The notes under the pieces: generated by a model
Database searches by the model: none
Told to the model about the DNA's origin: nothing
What the model saw: the letters and a program-made list of their open reading frames with translations, nothing else
Part shown: piece after piece, positions 48,201-60,200 of the stretch
How the letters are laid out: each line of letters starts with the position of its first letter
How positions within the stretch are numbered: the first letter of the stretch is position 1
Assembly: GCF_039555335.1 (NCBI RefSeq)
Contig: NC_092635.1
Span: 53,821,755-53,885,754 of the forward strand
Direction of reading: 5' to 3'
Source of the DNA: Amphiura filiformis
Taxonomy: Eukaryota; Echinodermata; Ophiuroidea; Amphilepidida; Amphiuridae
Length of the DNA stretch: 64,000 bases
Program-made: the position numbers and the translations under genes

Positions 48201-51200
48201 GGAAGTGCAACAAAAAGCTCATAGACTGCAAAAATGTTGCACCCCTGTACAATGCAGTAAATTAATAGAAATATTAATATAATAACAAGCATAGAATCAT
48301 AATCACAATAGTCGTACACATGGTAAAAAATGGCTACATTGATGCATATAGATTTCTTAATTCAAGATTAATTAAGATATCTGAAAATGGGTTTTATAGA
48401 GAAAAATTATTGGTTAATAAATAGGGCTGAAATTTTTCTTTTAAACTGAGTGTTAAAGTAGTTTTAATATCATTTGGTAGATAATTCCATATTCCAGGGC
48501 CTGTTGAGAAGGCAGTGTTCAAACCCCTTTGAATGGGAAGCTGGATATCATGGCTGTTTTTAGTATTATAGGAATGATTTTCATTGTGATTCATAAAAAG
48601 TCCATCAAATGAACATGGCAACATATTGTATTGATATTTGTACATGAATAGAGCCATTTTCATTTTACACATTTCTATTAAGTACTTTGTATTTTACAAA
48701 TAAAGACAGGGTATAGGACTTAAATAGTAACTATTAGAAATAACACTAATTGCTCTTTTTTGTAATCGATAAACTTTGTTAATAGACTCTTTATTAGTAT
48801 TACCCCACAATTGAATGCCATAAATTATTTGCAGGAGAGCAAGGGAGCAATATAACTAGTATAAAGTTTACATCTATCAAGTTAAATTAAAATTTCATCA
48901 CTATTGTCTACCAAGGAACATCAGATTTGTCTTTTTTTTGTGTTTAATGACAACTTATTTGCTTTAAACAAGTTACAATACAAAGCTCCTTTATTTCATT
49001 ATTTACTATTTTACACAAAATATCTATGCTTTTAGGAGAGTAGAAAACAGTATTGTTGGCAAAAAATATAGTGTTGAGCAAAGAAGATATATTACAAATA
49101 TTGTTCATGTAAAGAATAAACAGAAGTGACCCTAAGATGGACCCCTGAGGAACACCAAAACTTTAATTAAATGAAATAAATAATAATAAAATAAATAATG
49201 TAATTAGAGGAATATGGTCTATGGTATCAAAAGCCTGCTACAGGTCCATGAATATACCTATAATATAATCATCACATCTCTGTGATTTTACTCATTTTAA
49301 TCAAATAACTTTTATTTTCTAGGCAAGATTTAAGAGTATAACCATGGATAATTTCAATATCCTGGCAAGTAAGATAACAGAGATGTGATGATGGAGGTAG
49401 AACTTTTTGAATGACCCTCATAGATAGTTTGCATCCAACACATTTCCTACTTTGTAATTAAGGCATTTTTAGTACTCATTGTGCATAGAAAAACTATTGT
49501 GATATCCTTGTAGTAAACTTGTAAAATATTTGCAAAATTACAGAATTGCCAACAATAAAGGAACTAAAAAAACTGGGAAAAAATAAAACTAAGGCTAATT
49601 CTACAGCTTTACAAACCTCCATCTTGACAAGTTCGCTCATTACACACAGTTAACTTAGTATCATCTCCCTGTTGTAGAGAAGTAAAGGTGAAATCGGGAC
49701 TGGGATTTTCTCCTTGCATGAAGTCGAAGCATAAATATCTAAATTCACCACATCCAATTGCGATGATGTCCATTTCTCCATACGCATCCGTGAATGTTAT
49801 ATCACCGCCTCCTATCAAGGGTTCAGCTTGTTGAGCACTAGACAGAGTCTGCTCAACTCGCTGGAAATGATCGCCACTACCGTCGGCATTCTTTGCACCG
49901 TACATGGCAAGACGCCATAAGCCGGTACCGGAGACATCGGTGCTTAACGATGGGGCAAAGAGAACAGTGGCTTGAATGTTGATGGGATCTTTCACACCAC
50001 GAATGACAGTGTCAGATGAGAGGCTTACTCGCATTCCTCTGATGGTGGCTGTACCCCCACTGGTGGAAGCTGGAGGGGTGTCTATATGTATAATGAAAGC
50101 AACAGGTATGGGGGGTTGGGATGGGATGGATATCGGAATTGAGAAATGAAAAGCATGTTATGATTATTATTTTGATTATTATTACTTTTGTTGGATAAGC
50201 ATAATTGCACAAGTTATTTAAATAATGTACATTGGATGCGAATATTTGCATATGGCCATATATAGGTTACTCAAATGGCTAAAATGTAGTGAAAATATAT
50301 AATTATCTTCAAAGCAAGTAATTGTTTGGTCAAGTCTGCAATAATTCTGCAACCAAATAATGAAGAAGCAAGTGGCGTAGCGTCATAGGGGCACGGGGGG
50401 CATCGATATGAAATTTTAAAAATCCCATAGGAAAATTACTGAAAAATGGCTTGTGCCCCCCCTCCCCATCAGACCCAGTGCCCCCTCCCATCATGGTCGG
50501 TGCCCTCCCAATGTGATGACCCACACTACGCCACTGGAAGAAGTCTTGTTGAATATATTTTTGCAATTAAGTTATTTACATTCAATAAATTCAGTTTATT
50601 CACATGCAATTAAGATTGATATTACTCTTTCATCTAGCTGCAAGATAAATGTTATGCAATATTTGTGATAAAAGGTCCAGAACCAGTTTAATGATATAAA
50701 CTGACTTTTAAAATAGGGGAAATAAGTCTTTGGAGCAAACATGTAGTGTACCTAGACATGTGGCGGGCCCTGACAGGCCATGCAAGGTCAACTATTAAAT
50801 TTCATTAAATCTTTTGAAAATCACAACATAGTATTCCTCAAGATGTAAGGATTCAAAAAAGAATAGAAAAGAAAAGTAGCTGATATTCATGAAAATGGTC
50901 CAATTGGTTTTTTTTTCTATGATATTTTGTTACCTGAGTGATATGAGCAGACGCCCACAGTGCCCTGTCAATTGTGACTTGGTGATGTTACACAGGTAGC
51001 AAAAAACAGTAGACAGTGCAAACTATTCTTTATTTATATCCTTTTTGCATTGTGAACAATTTGGCACTATGTTTTTGTAGACATTTTTAGCATTTTTCAG
51101 GTTATGGTTCACATGAAGTTTTAGTATGGACATATTGCTCATAACTTGCAAACAGTATGCCCAGATAAGATAAATAAACATCTCAAAAAAAGTAACTAAC

Positions 51201-54200
51201 CCCCCTTAAATAATGACCATTATTCAAAAACGGGTGATTGTATTACAAATCTGTCAAATGCGTTGGAAGCAGAACTTATTTTTGCACATTCTGCCACCTC
51301 ATTTGCAGCAATTGACTAAATATTGATGTCACAGCGTACATTTAAATTAAATTAATGTAACCCAAGATTTGAAAGTTGAAGTAAATTGTATTGATTTTGC
51401 ATTCAGTGTAATCAAAGGAAATCTGTGTAATGATATCTGAGTGTTTTTGTATTGTAAAAATGTGTATGTAAGTGCAACTTTCAAATCTGGACCTTACTAC
51501 ATTAAATTGACAGGTGTTTTATTGTTTTCTGGGCTATCGTATCAAATGAGGTGTCAAAATGCGCAGAAATAAATTCTGCTTCAAACACATTTTACAGATT
51601 TGTAATACAATAGCCCCTTTTTGAATAATGGCCATTATTTAAGGGGGTTAGTTACTTTTTTGAGATGTTTATTACTTTGGTGTGGCTTTAATAAGATCGT
51701 AAGCAATTCTGTAAATGTGATATAATCCTTAACATTGAGGGCACAAAGTGCATTGCCACCAACGTTTTTCTAGTATTTCAAGGTCTTCAGCAGAGATATA
51801 ACTTGGTTACATGCACTTAATCACAAAAATTGCATAACACTTGAAAATCATATATTTTGCTGCTTTGCTACTTGATTCCTGGAAAATGCAGCAACACTTT
51901 TGGTTTTCAAGGATTATTAAGCATATTCAATTTACAATATTTAAATAGTACTTCATTTCATATCTACATGTACAAGCATATGTAGGCATATACACAGCAT
52001 TTGCTCAAGCGATGTTTTCAAAATAAACCTCTCCTACCTGGTGGCGAGGCTGGATTTACGCACACACGACCGCATCCATTAGAGCAACATTTCTGGGCTG
52101 CGTCTGCACAGTCTTCATCAGCCTGGCACTCCTCTACACATGTTCCTGCTGTACCTTGTGGTACCTCAGGACAGGTGCCTGGGCGGGCCTCTGAAAATGA
52201 TGGGATAAAATTAAGGGTTATAATATATTACCAAGATATATCTGAAAAACAAACAAACCAGAGGGGTGTATAGGACTAATAGCAAAGTAATATTGAATTA
52301 CTTCTTATTAGTCACTGATTATTAACAGTGGGGGGTGCCACAAAGGGAACATAGGGGGGGGGGCAAATGCCCCCAATAAAAACCCCAAATTACGAAAATT
52401 TCCAATTTTTGCAACAATTTTGTATAAAATTTGTTAACTTTGCCCCCTCTGAAATTCACTTTGCCCCATGCCCCCTGAAATAATTCCTGGCACCACCACT
52501 GATTTTCAAATACAGTGCTTCCATTATTACATATTCCAATTATAGCTTAATACAATATTCCAATACAGTAAACAGAAAACCCACATAGGCCTATATACAG
52601 ACAAAAACAAACAAACAAACAAACGAACAAAAAAGGAACATTATCCATTAGCAAACAAATAATTTTTAGTAATAGAAAAAGACCTCAGAAGAACTTAATA
52701 ATGATTGCAAGTCTTTAAGTTACTACACAAACATTATTCTGGCTTTGTTTTGTGTTCTTCAGTTGTAAAAATAGCTTCAAATCATCAACCACATTTCGAT
52801 GACTAAGGGTCACCACATTAGATTATAAATAACCAAGCCACAACAAATAAAGTTCTTCTGAAGGTTCAATTACTCAAAATGATTGACCATGCTAAAAGAT
52901 AGTGTAGACTTTTAATAAAATCTTATCTTAAACAATGGTGTGAGGTGAAACAAAATACAAATGCTTACAAAAATGAGCTATTCCAGTTGAAATCCATACA
53001 CCCTAGGGAAAACATGACTTTAATCTTCCACACAAGGGATGTAGATTTCACCTATTGAGGTAACCATATTTGGAAATTCACACTCCTGTGTGGGCGATTA
53101 AAGTCATGTCTTCCATAGGGGGTGTATGATTTTCAACTAGAATAGCTCAATATCAAAACTTCTGTCTATACACAGACTCACAGATGAGAGTTACTTTAGA
53201 TGTTTTTTACATAACAGTCATGGAAAATGGTTATATCAATTCAAGTGAATAGCGTGATAACTTACCACTGGCTGTACATAATGATCTGTAGCAGTTTGAT
53301 TAATATAATGTGGATAAAAAAATGAAAGTTAATAACGTGTATATGATAAAGTTGATGAGTAGAGATTGATCCAGTCACTGAAATGAAGTTAGAATTCAAT
53401 TATTCGGATTTGAATCATGGTCACATAGTTATCACAAGACAATGTTATCAATGATTCCACATAAGGGACTGTTCACAAACACTTGTAAGGGGGGGCCTGA
53501 TGCAAAAAAATTTCAGCGCAAAATTTTTTCAGGCCCCCTCCCTTTACAGACCTCAAAAATGTCAGGGCCCCCCTTTTTGACATGAAAATTATGGGTCAAC
53601 CCTATAGAAAAGCATATAAACTCAATTTTCCAGGAAAATTTGTGGTCATTTTTTCAGGCCCCCCCCCCTTGGAGGGTCAAAAATGTTCAGGCCCCCCTTT
53701 TGCATCAGCCCCCCAACAAGTGTTTGTGAACGGTCCCTAAACAATATGAAAACGACAATGACAATGAAACTGAATGAATATACATATAACTTAATAAGGC
53801 AAAAAAAAAAAAAAGGTTTGTTTCAAAGCTCACGAGAAATTTAAAAACAAATGCGAAATGCGATTTTTTTAAATTTTTTTATTCCCGACTTTTTTCATGG
53901 TATTTTGAGAAAAAAGTCTGATATTGGCCAATTTTTTCTGGAAAAAACTTTTTAAAAAATTTCCGCATTTCTTTTTTGTCAAATCGTATGCGATTTTACA
54001 AATGCGCTGCGCGTGTAAGCTTTGAGACTAACCTTTTTTTTTTTTTTTGCCTAATAATGTTTAACAGCAAGAAGTCAAATTCATTTTCTTTATTGAATAG
54101 AATGTCTAAAAGACTAAATAGTTTAAATAACTTGTGAAAACTTATGAGGCAAAAAAAATTATTGTCCTGCAACTGACTCGTTGTTTTTTTCTCAAAATCT

Positions 54201-57200
54201 TGGGTCAGCATGTTTTTTAAATTAATAAGTTAGCGAAACAATCAAGAAAAGATCATTATTACTCAACCAACATGTCAAATTCTGATCAAATATTTAATCA
54301 AATTTGTTGCTGAAACATAAAGCAAGCAATGTGTTTTCCTCTCTTTTATAGTTTTAAAACATATTTCATAACTGCACATTGTACAATTAAAAAGAGTTGA
54401 ATTGGTACAGGGAAAAAAACAAAACAAAAAATACCACCCGACCCTATCGAAAAAATTAATGTCAGGGCGACGCAGCAAATGTTTTGCCAAATGAAAACAT
54501 TGCATAATACTGAAGAAATAATTTCCCATTTTGTCTATTTACTATGAACATATCATTATGAATACAGCAGACGGCCGAATCCGGATTCGGCTTTTGGTAA
54601 ATTCATTTTACGCATGTATTACTTTTGAATTAGAGAACAAGGGATCAATGCTATACCTATAGAGGGCAGCATATCGATTTCTTAACGGTTACTGTTGGTG
54701 ACCGTACTGCAATGTACCGTCAGCTAACCCTGTATGCCGCCCTCTTTTGATTACTTATTATGCTGTTATCATCTGATCTCTGTTAAAAATTGATATGCTG
54801 CCCTCTATTATGTACAGCATCGATCCCTTGTTATCTAATTCAAAAGTAATGCATGCGTACAATGAATTTACCAAAAGACGAATCCGGATTCGGCCATCTG
54901 CAGTATTCATAACGATATATATGAATACTATATATTTACATCAATCATAGTTTAAGTTTCATGAGACAAAATGCATTTATTATAGAAAATAGAGCTGTAA
55001 AATTTATGCACATAAAGTTTCACATATCCTTGGTCACCTAGTGATGTACTGATGGTGTGAATGATGTATTAATGAGCCTATGGAAAACAGATTATCAGTA
55101 TTCTGAAACACATAGGGATATTGGCATGATAAACACAAAGCATTGGTAGGTGATAGCTCATAGTTAATCTGGCCTACCTGTGGCAGCTGGGGCCATACAG
55201 TTCCGTCCACAGTCTGTTGGACAACACTTCCATTCGGCAGGACAAGCCAAATCAGTATCACAAGTCACCTGACAGACCCTGTCCTGTCCTGGCTGGATTC
55301 TGGGACATTGTCCTGCTTTTGCCCCTTGTAATTGTGTGGTAGAACTTGATCCTATGGTAAATATACAAAATTAATACACATAATCACTATACTTTGCAAA
55401 CTCAATATTTCAGTGAAAATATTTGGTATTTTGTGAAAATATTTTTTCATTGCATTGATTCTGAAAGTTCTAGTTTCTGGCATCACTTGCTCTTTGGCAC
55501 AGTAGCATAAACAGTGGGTCCAATCTACTCATTTGGAAACCTGCCCCTTTTTCAATGAAGCATCAGTATTTTGACCCATGGGTTCCCTGGTGGCAGATCC
55601 CATAACTTATGATGTGTCTATGATAAGCTTCATAAACATTGGTGAAATCCATCAAAAATATCAGAACCATTTTATTTATTTATTTATTTATTTACATAAC
55701 TGGCTAAAATACATAAAAAAAACACATACAAAGCATGTCATAAAATAAAAATTATAAAAGATTGTCCCGGTAGGCTAGCCAGGAGGAGCCAGGAGCGTGA
55801 ACACTATCACCCGAGGGGTGTGACCCCTCCAACACACCGAGACAAATGAACTCAAAACATAAATATTAAATATTGCACATTTAGAATAATTAACATATTA
55901 CACAAAATGTCTGCTACCATGCCAAATAAAAAGGTTCAAGACAAATGAAGCATCTCCAGTGAGGACATATCTGGTGTTATAGCCATTACCAATTACAAAA
56001 GGTGCAAAAATGATTATCTAAGAATTACCAGGTGCACGGCATATTCGACTGCAACCATCAAAGCAACACTTGTCTTCTCCATTGCAATCATAATCACGAT
56101 TACATTGATTGATTGTGTTACTACACGTCACTGGACCAGACACGGCTGGACATTCCCCTCGCTTGACAGAATTATCTGGAAAGAAAATAAGAACATTTAT
56201 GACACCAAACTTAGTGGTCATTTTCCAAAAATTGGTACAATTTCAGGTCTGTTTTTCATCAAATTTGGTTTAAAGTCAGGTAGTTTTTCAGTGTCCTGGC
56301 CGCACATCCCCACCCAAACTAAAGTTGAGACCCCCCCCCCCCGGAAAGGACCATATGGGAATGTGCTGCAAACATGGGTTGCATTTTTGGTCTTTTTGAT
56401 ATTCATTCATGCATATTTTATTCATCAATCATCATACAATGATTACATTATTAAATACATGATACAATACATACAATATTAATATTAAATTGCAAGAATA
56501 TTTAGAAAATTGTTACAATTGGACCCTGTTTGAACAGAAAGTCAATGACTATTTACTTGTGTGCACCCTACATTTGAACTATACATAGGGGGTGTATGGA
56601 TTTCAATAGGAATAGCCCCAACACACCTGATATTTGAATGGTGAGTTCAGCATTCAATGGTCCTGAAACACATCTGTATAGACCGCTGTGTGATGGCTGT
56701 AAGTTCTCAATGTAAAGTCTTGTGTTTGTAGTAGATTCAAAATCCACGTAGATGTACTGCGTGCCTAGAAAAGGTAGAAAAGAACATAAAATTGATCAAA
56801 AGGTACCAATTTTAGTGTTATTCTTTGCAATGTAGAATCTATTTACTTACAAAATGTATCAGTCATAATCTTCTTTGTGACATCAAAACATAGGGATGCA
56901 ACTATACTTTGTTTGGCTTATACTTGTGATTTTTTATTACCTCACATGTTCATGTCCCAATTAAAATTACACTCCCCTAAATTCACTTAAGTGTACACCA
57001 TTCATACATTACACTAAATGCACCTTGTGTCATTCTATATCAATCCACAATGTTATGTGTCCCTTTTTTCCTGTATAAGCTCAACAAAGTATAGAAGGAA
57101 GCCTGGGATGTGTGGAAGGTATTCAGGACAAAAATGTATTTAAGTAAATTTTTCAATACGTCAGTGGTCCGGATACGAGATGGTAATGATTGATTGCACA

Positions 57201-60200
57201 GATGAGATGAGGTCTCTTCCCCTTCTACATGCCGACGACCATCAAACAGCCATTTGAGTTCAATTGCATTTCAGTTGCAATGCACAACCATACCACATAC
57301 TTACTTGATCTTCTTGTTGTAATCCTTTGACCCAATGGATCTATCCATACAGGTGATGCTAACTGTTGTGATGATATCTGACATTGGAAGGAGACATCAT
57401 CACCCAGATGAGGAGTGTAACCATCTGGTGAGACGATGTTGATGGAATAACTTGGTGGACGAGTTTCTGAAATCAAATTCAAATCCAAGCGAGAATTCAA
57501 ATGTAGCATAAAACAAGTCTGCTATCAGCCTCATTGTTCTAGTTCAAATAAGGCATACAAAATGTTAGTTAATTGGATGTGACATCCAGCATGACCTGTC
57601 AACAAAATTTGGGTCAGCTGTTCAGTTTTAAAAATTACTGTCTTGTTTTTAAAGGAATCAATGTTTTGGCTGTGTTCTGTAAAGGACATACCAAATTGAA
57701 AATCGAATGCCCTCTCAAAAAAGTAAGTATGATATACCCGCAATATCAGTACTGGATTTTCAAAGTAATATTAAAATAAAATATCTCATTCACTCCTGTT
57801 ATGAATGGAGACATTCCTATTATATTTGAAAAAATATGGTTTGGTTGGTGACAAATATTGTTTTCTGAAAAAATTAATAACAAAATGTTGGCTACGTTTT
57901 TAGGGTCGGTCAGGTTACATACACAACAAAATAAACATATAAATAAACCAAGACATTTGTCATATTACCTTTCAATTGAATAGTAAATGTAGTGATTTGA
58001 TCTCCAACATAGCATGAGTAGACACCTGCATCCGTAACCTTTAATTCATCAATATACAGCCTAGTGGCAAATGAAGATTCAGACTGTGTGTATATACGGC
58101 TACCTGTGATCATATACAAAAACAAACAGTCATTGATATTGACAGATTATGCCACATAAATGCTGTCAACACTGATGGGTGGGGCCAGGCAGTGGCATAG
58201 CCAGTCTAATACCAGACAGACTGAATAGACATTTTCAAACTCCACTTGGACTAATCACTGAGTTGGCACAGTATTTCATTATATGAGAGTCTATGATATG
58301 GGAGAACTAATCTGACTCTCTTACAGGAGAACTAATCTGACTCTTTTACAGTAGAACTAATCTGACTCTTTTACAGTAGAACTAATCTGACTCTCTTACA
58401 GGAGAACTAATCTGACTCTTACAGGAGAACTAATCTGACTCTCTTACATGAGAACTAATCTGACTCTTTTACAGTAGAACTAATCTGACTCTTTTACAGG
58501 AGAACTAATCTGACTCTCTTACATGAGAACTAATCTGACTCTCTTACAGGAGAACTAATCTGACTCTCTTACATGAGAACTAATCTGACTCTCTTACATG
58601 AGAACTAATCTGAATCTCTTACAGGATAACTAATCTGTCTCTCTTACAGGATAACTAATCTGACTCTCTTACAGGAGAACTAATCTGACTCTCTCACAGG
58701 AGAACTAATCTGACTCTTTTTTAGTAGAACTAATCTGACTCTCTTACAGGAGAACTAATCTGACTCTCTTACAGGTGAACTAATCTGACTCTCTTACATG
58801 AGAACTAATCTGACTCTCTTACAGGAGAACTAATCTGACTCTCTTACAGGAGAACTAATCTGACTCTCTTACAGGTGAACTAATCTGACTCTCTTACATG
58901 AGAACTAATCTGACTCTCTTACATGAGAACTAATCTGACTCTCTTACATGAGAACTAATCTGACTCTCTTACAGGAGAACTAATCTGACTCTCTCACAGG
59001 AGAACTAATCTGACTCTCTTACAGGTGAACTAATCTGACTCTTACGTGAGAACTAATCTGACTCTCTTACAGGAGAACTAATCTGACTCTCTTACAGGAG
59101 AACTAATCTGACTCTCTTACAGGTGAACTAATCTGACTCTCTTACAGGAGAACTAATCTGACTCTCTTACATGAGAACTAATCTGAATCTCTTACAGGAT
59201 AACTAATCTGTCTCTCTTACATGAGAACTAATCTGACTCTCTTACAGGAGAACTAATCTGACTCTCTTACAGGTGAACTAATCTGACTCTCTTACAGGAG
59301 AACTAATCTGACTCTCTTACAGGAGAACTAATCTGTCTCTCTTACATGAGAACTAATCTGACTCTCTTACATGAGAACTAATCTGACTCTCTTACAGGAG
59401 AACTAATCTGACTCTCTTACAGGAGAACTAATCCTACTCTCTTACAGGAGAACTAATCTGACTCTCTTACAGTAGAACTAATCTGACTCTTTTACAGGAG
59501 AACTAATCTGACTCTCTTACATGAGAACTAATCCTACTCTCTTACAGGAGAACTAATCTGGATCTCTTAGCTTTATATATGAAAGTATTATATTCCATTA
59601 TGTAATTAGGGATTCAATCATGTTTCACCGTTGTTCATCACCGTTTAACAACGATGGCACGCGTCGTCTGCGTGGTTTATTTCGCGAGGGCAGCTTTAGC
59701 TGCCCGAGCGTAAGTAAACCACGCAGACGCTGCCGGACGCGAGTTGTTAAACGGTGATGAACAACGGTGAAACATGATTGAATCCTTTCAACAACGAAAA
59801 GAAGCTAAAGATCGATAATTCACGATTATTTCACGAGGAAATGTCAGTTAATCATTGTCACTAAGCCTTGCAAAAACTTCGATGATTTCTCTGTTAATAT
59901 CAGCAATAAAACTACAGAATAAAACGGCAAAGTTTAGCCGCTACCTGAAAAATACTGAATTCAACTTGTAAGCTTGCATACGCACAAAGGTTCCAGGCAT
60001 GACGAATTTTACGCGCTCTCGCGTAACGCGTAGTCTCGCTCGCGTTCGCGTAGTACGCTACAGTAAAAGTGTGGATTCATCACGGATTAACAACGGTTGG
60101 CTCCTGTACAAAGGTATAGGAGGAGTTGTTGAAAACAGCTTTTAACATAGTCTCCACATGCAGCCAGTGGAAAAAAATTCACCGACCATCCAGGATTTGA

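Noticed and set aside
58301..59570. Regular repeats suggesting a CRISPR-like array
   Set aside because: Head-to-tail 25-mers without unique spacers, in an animal intron: a minisatellite.
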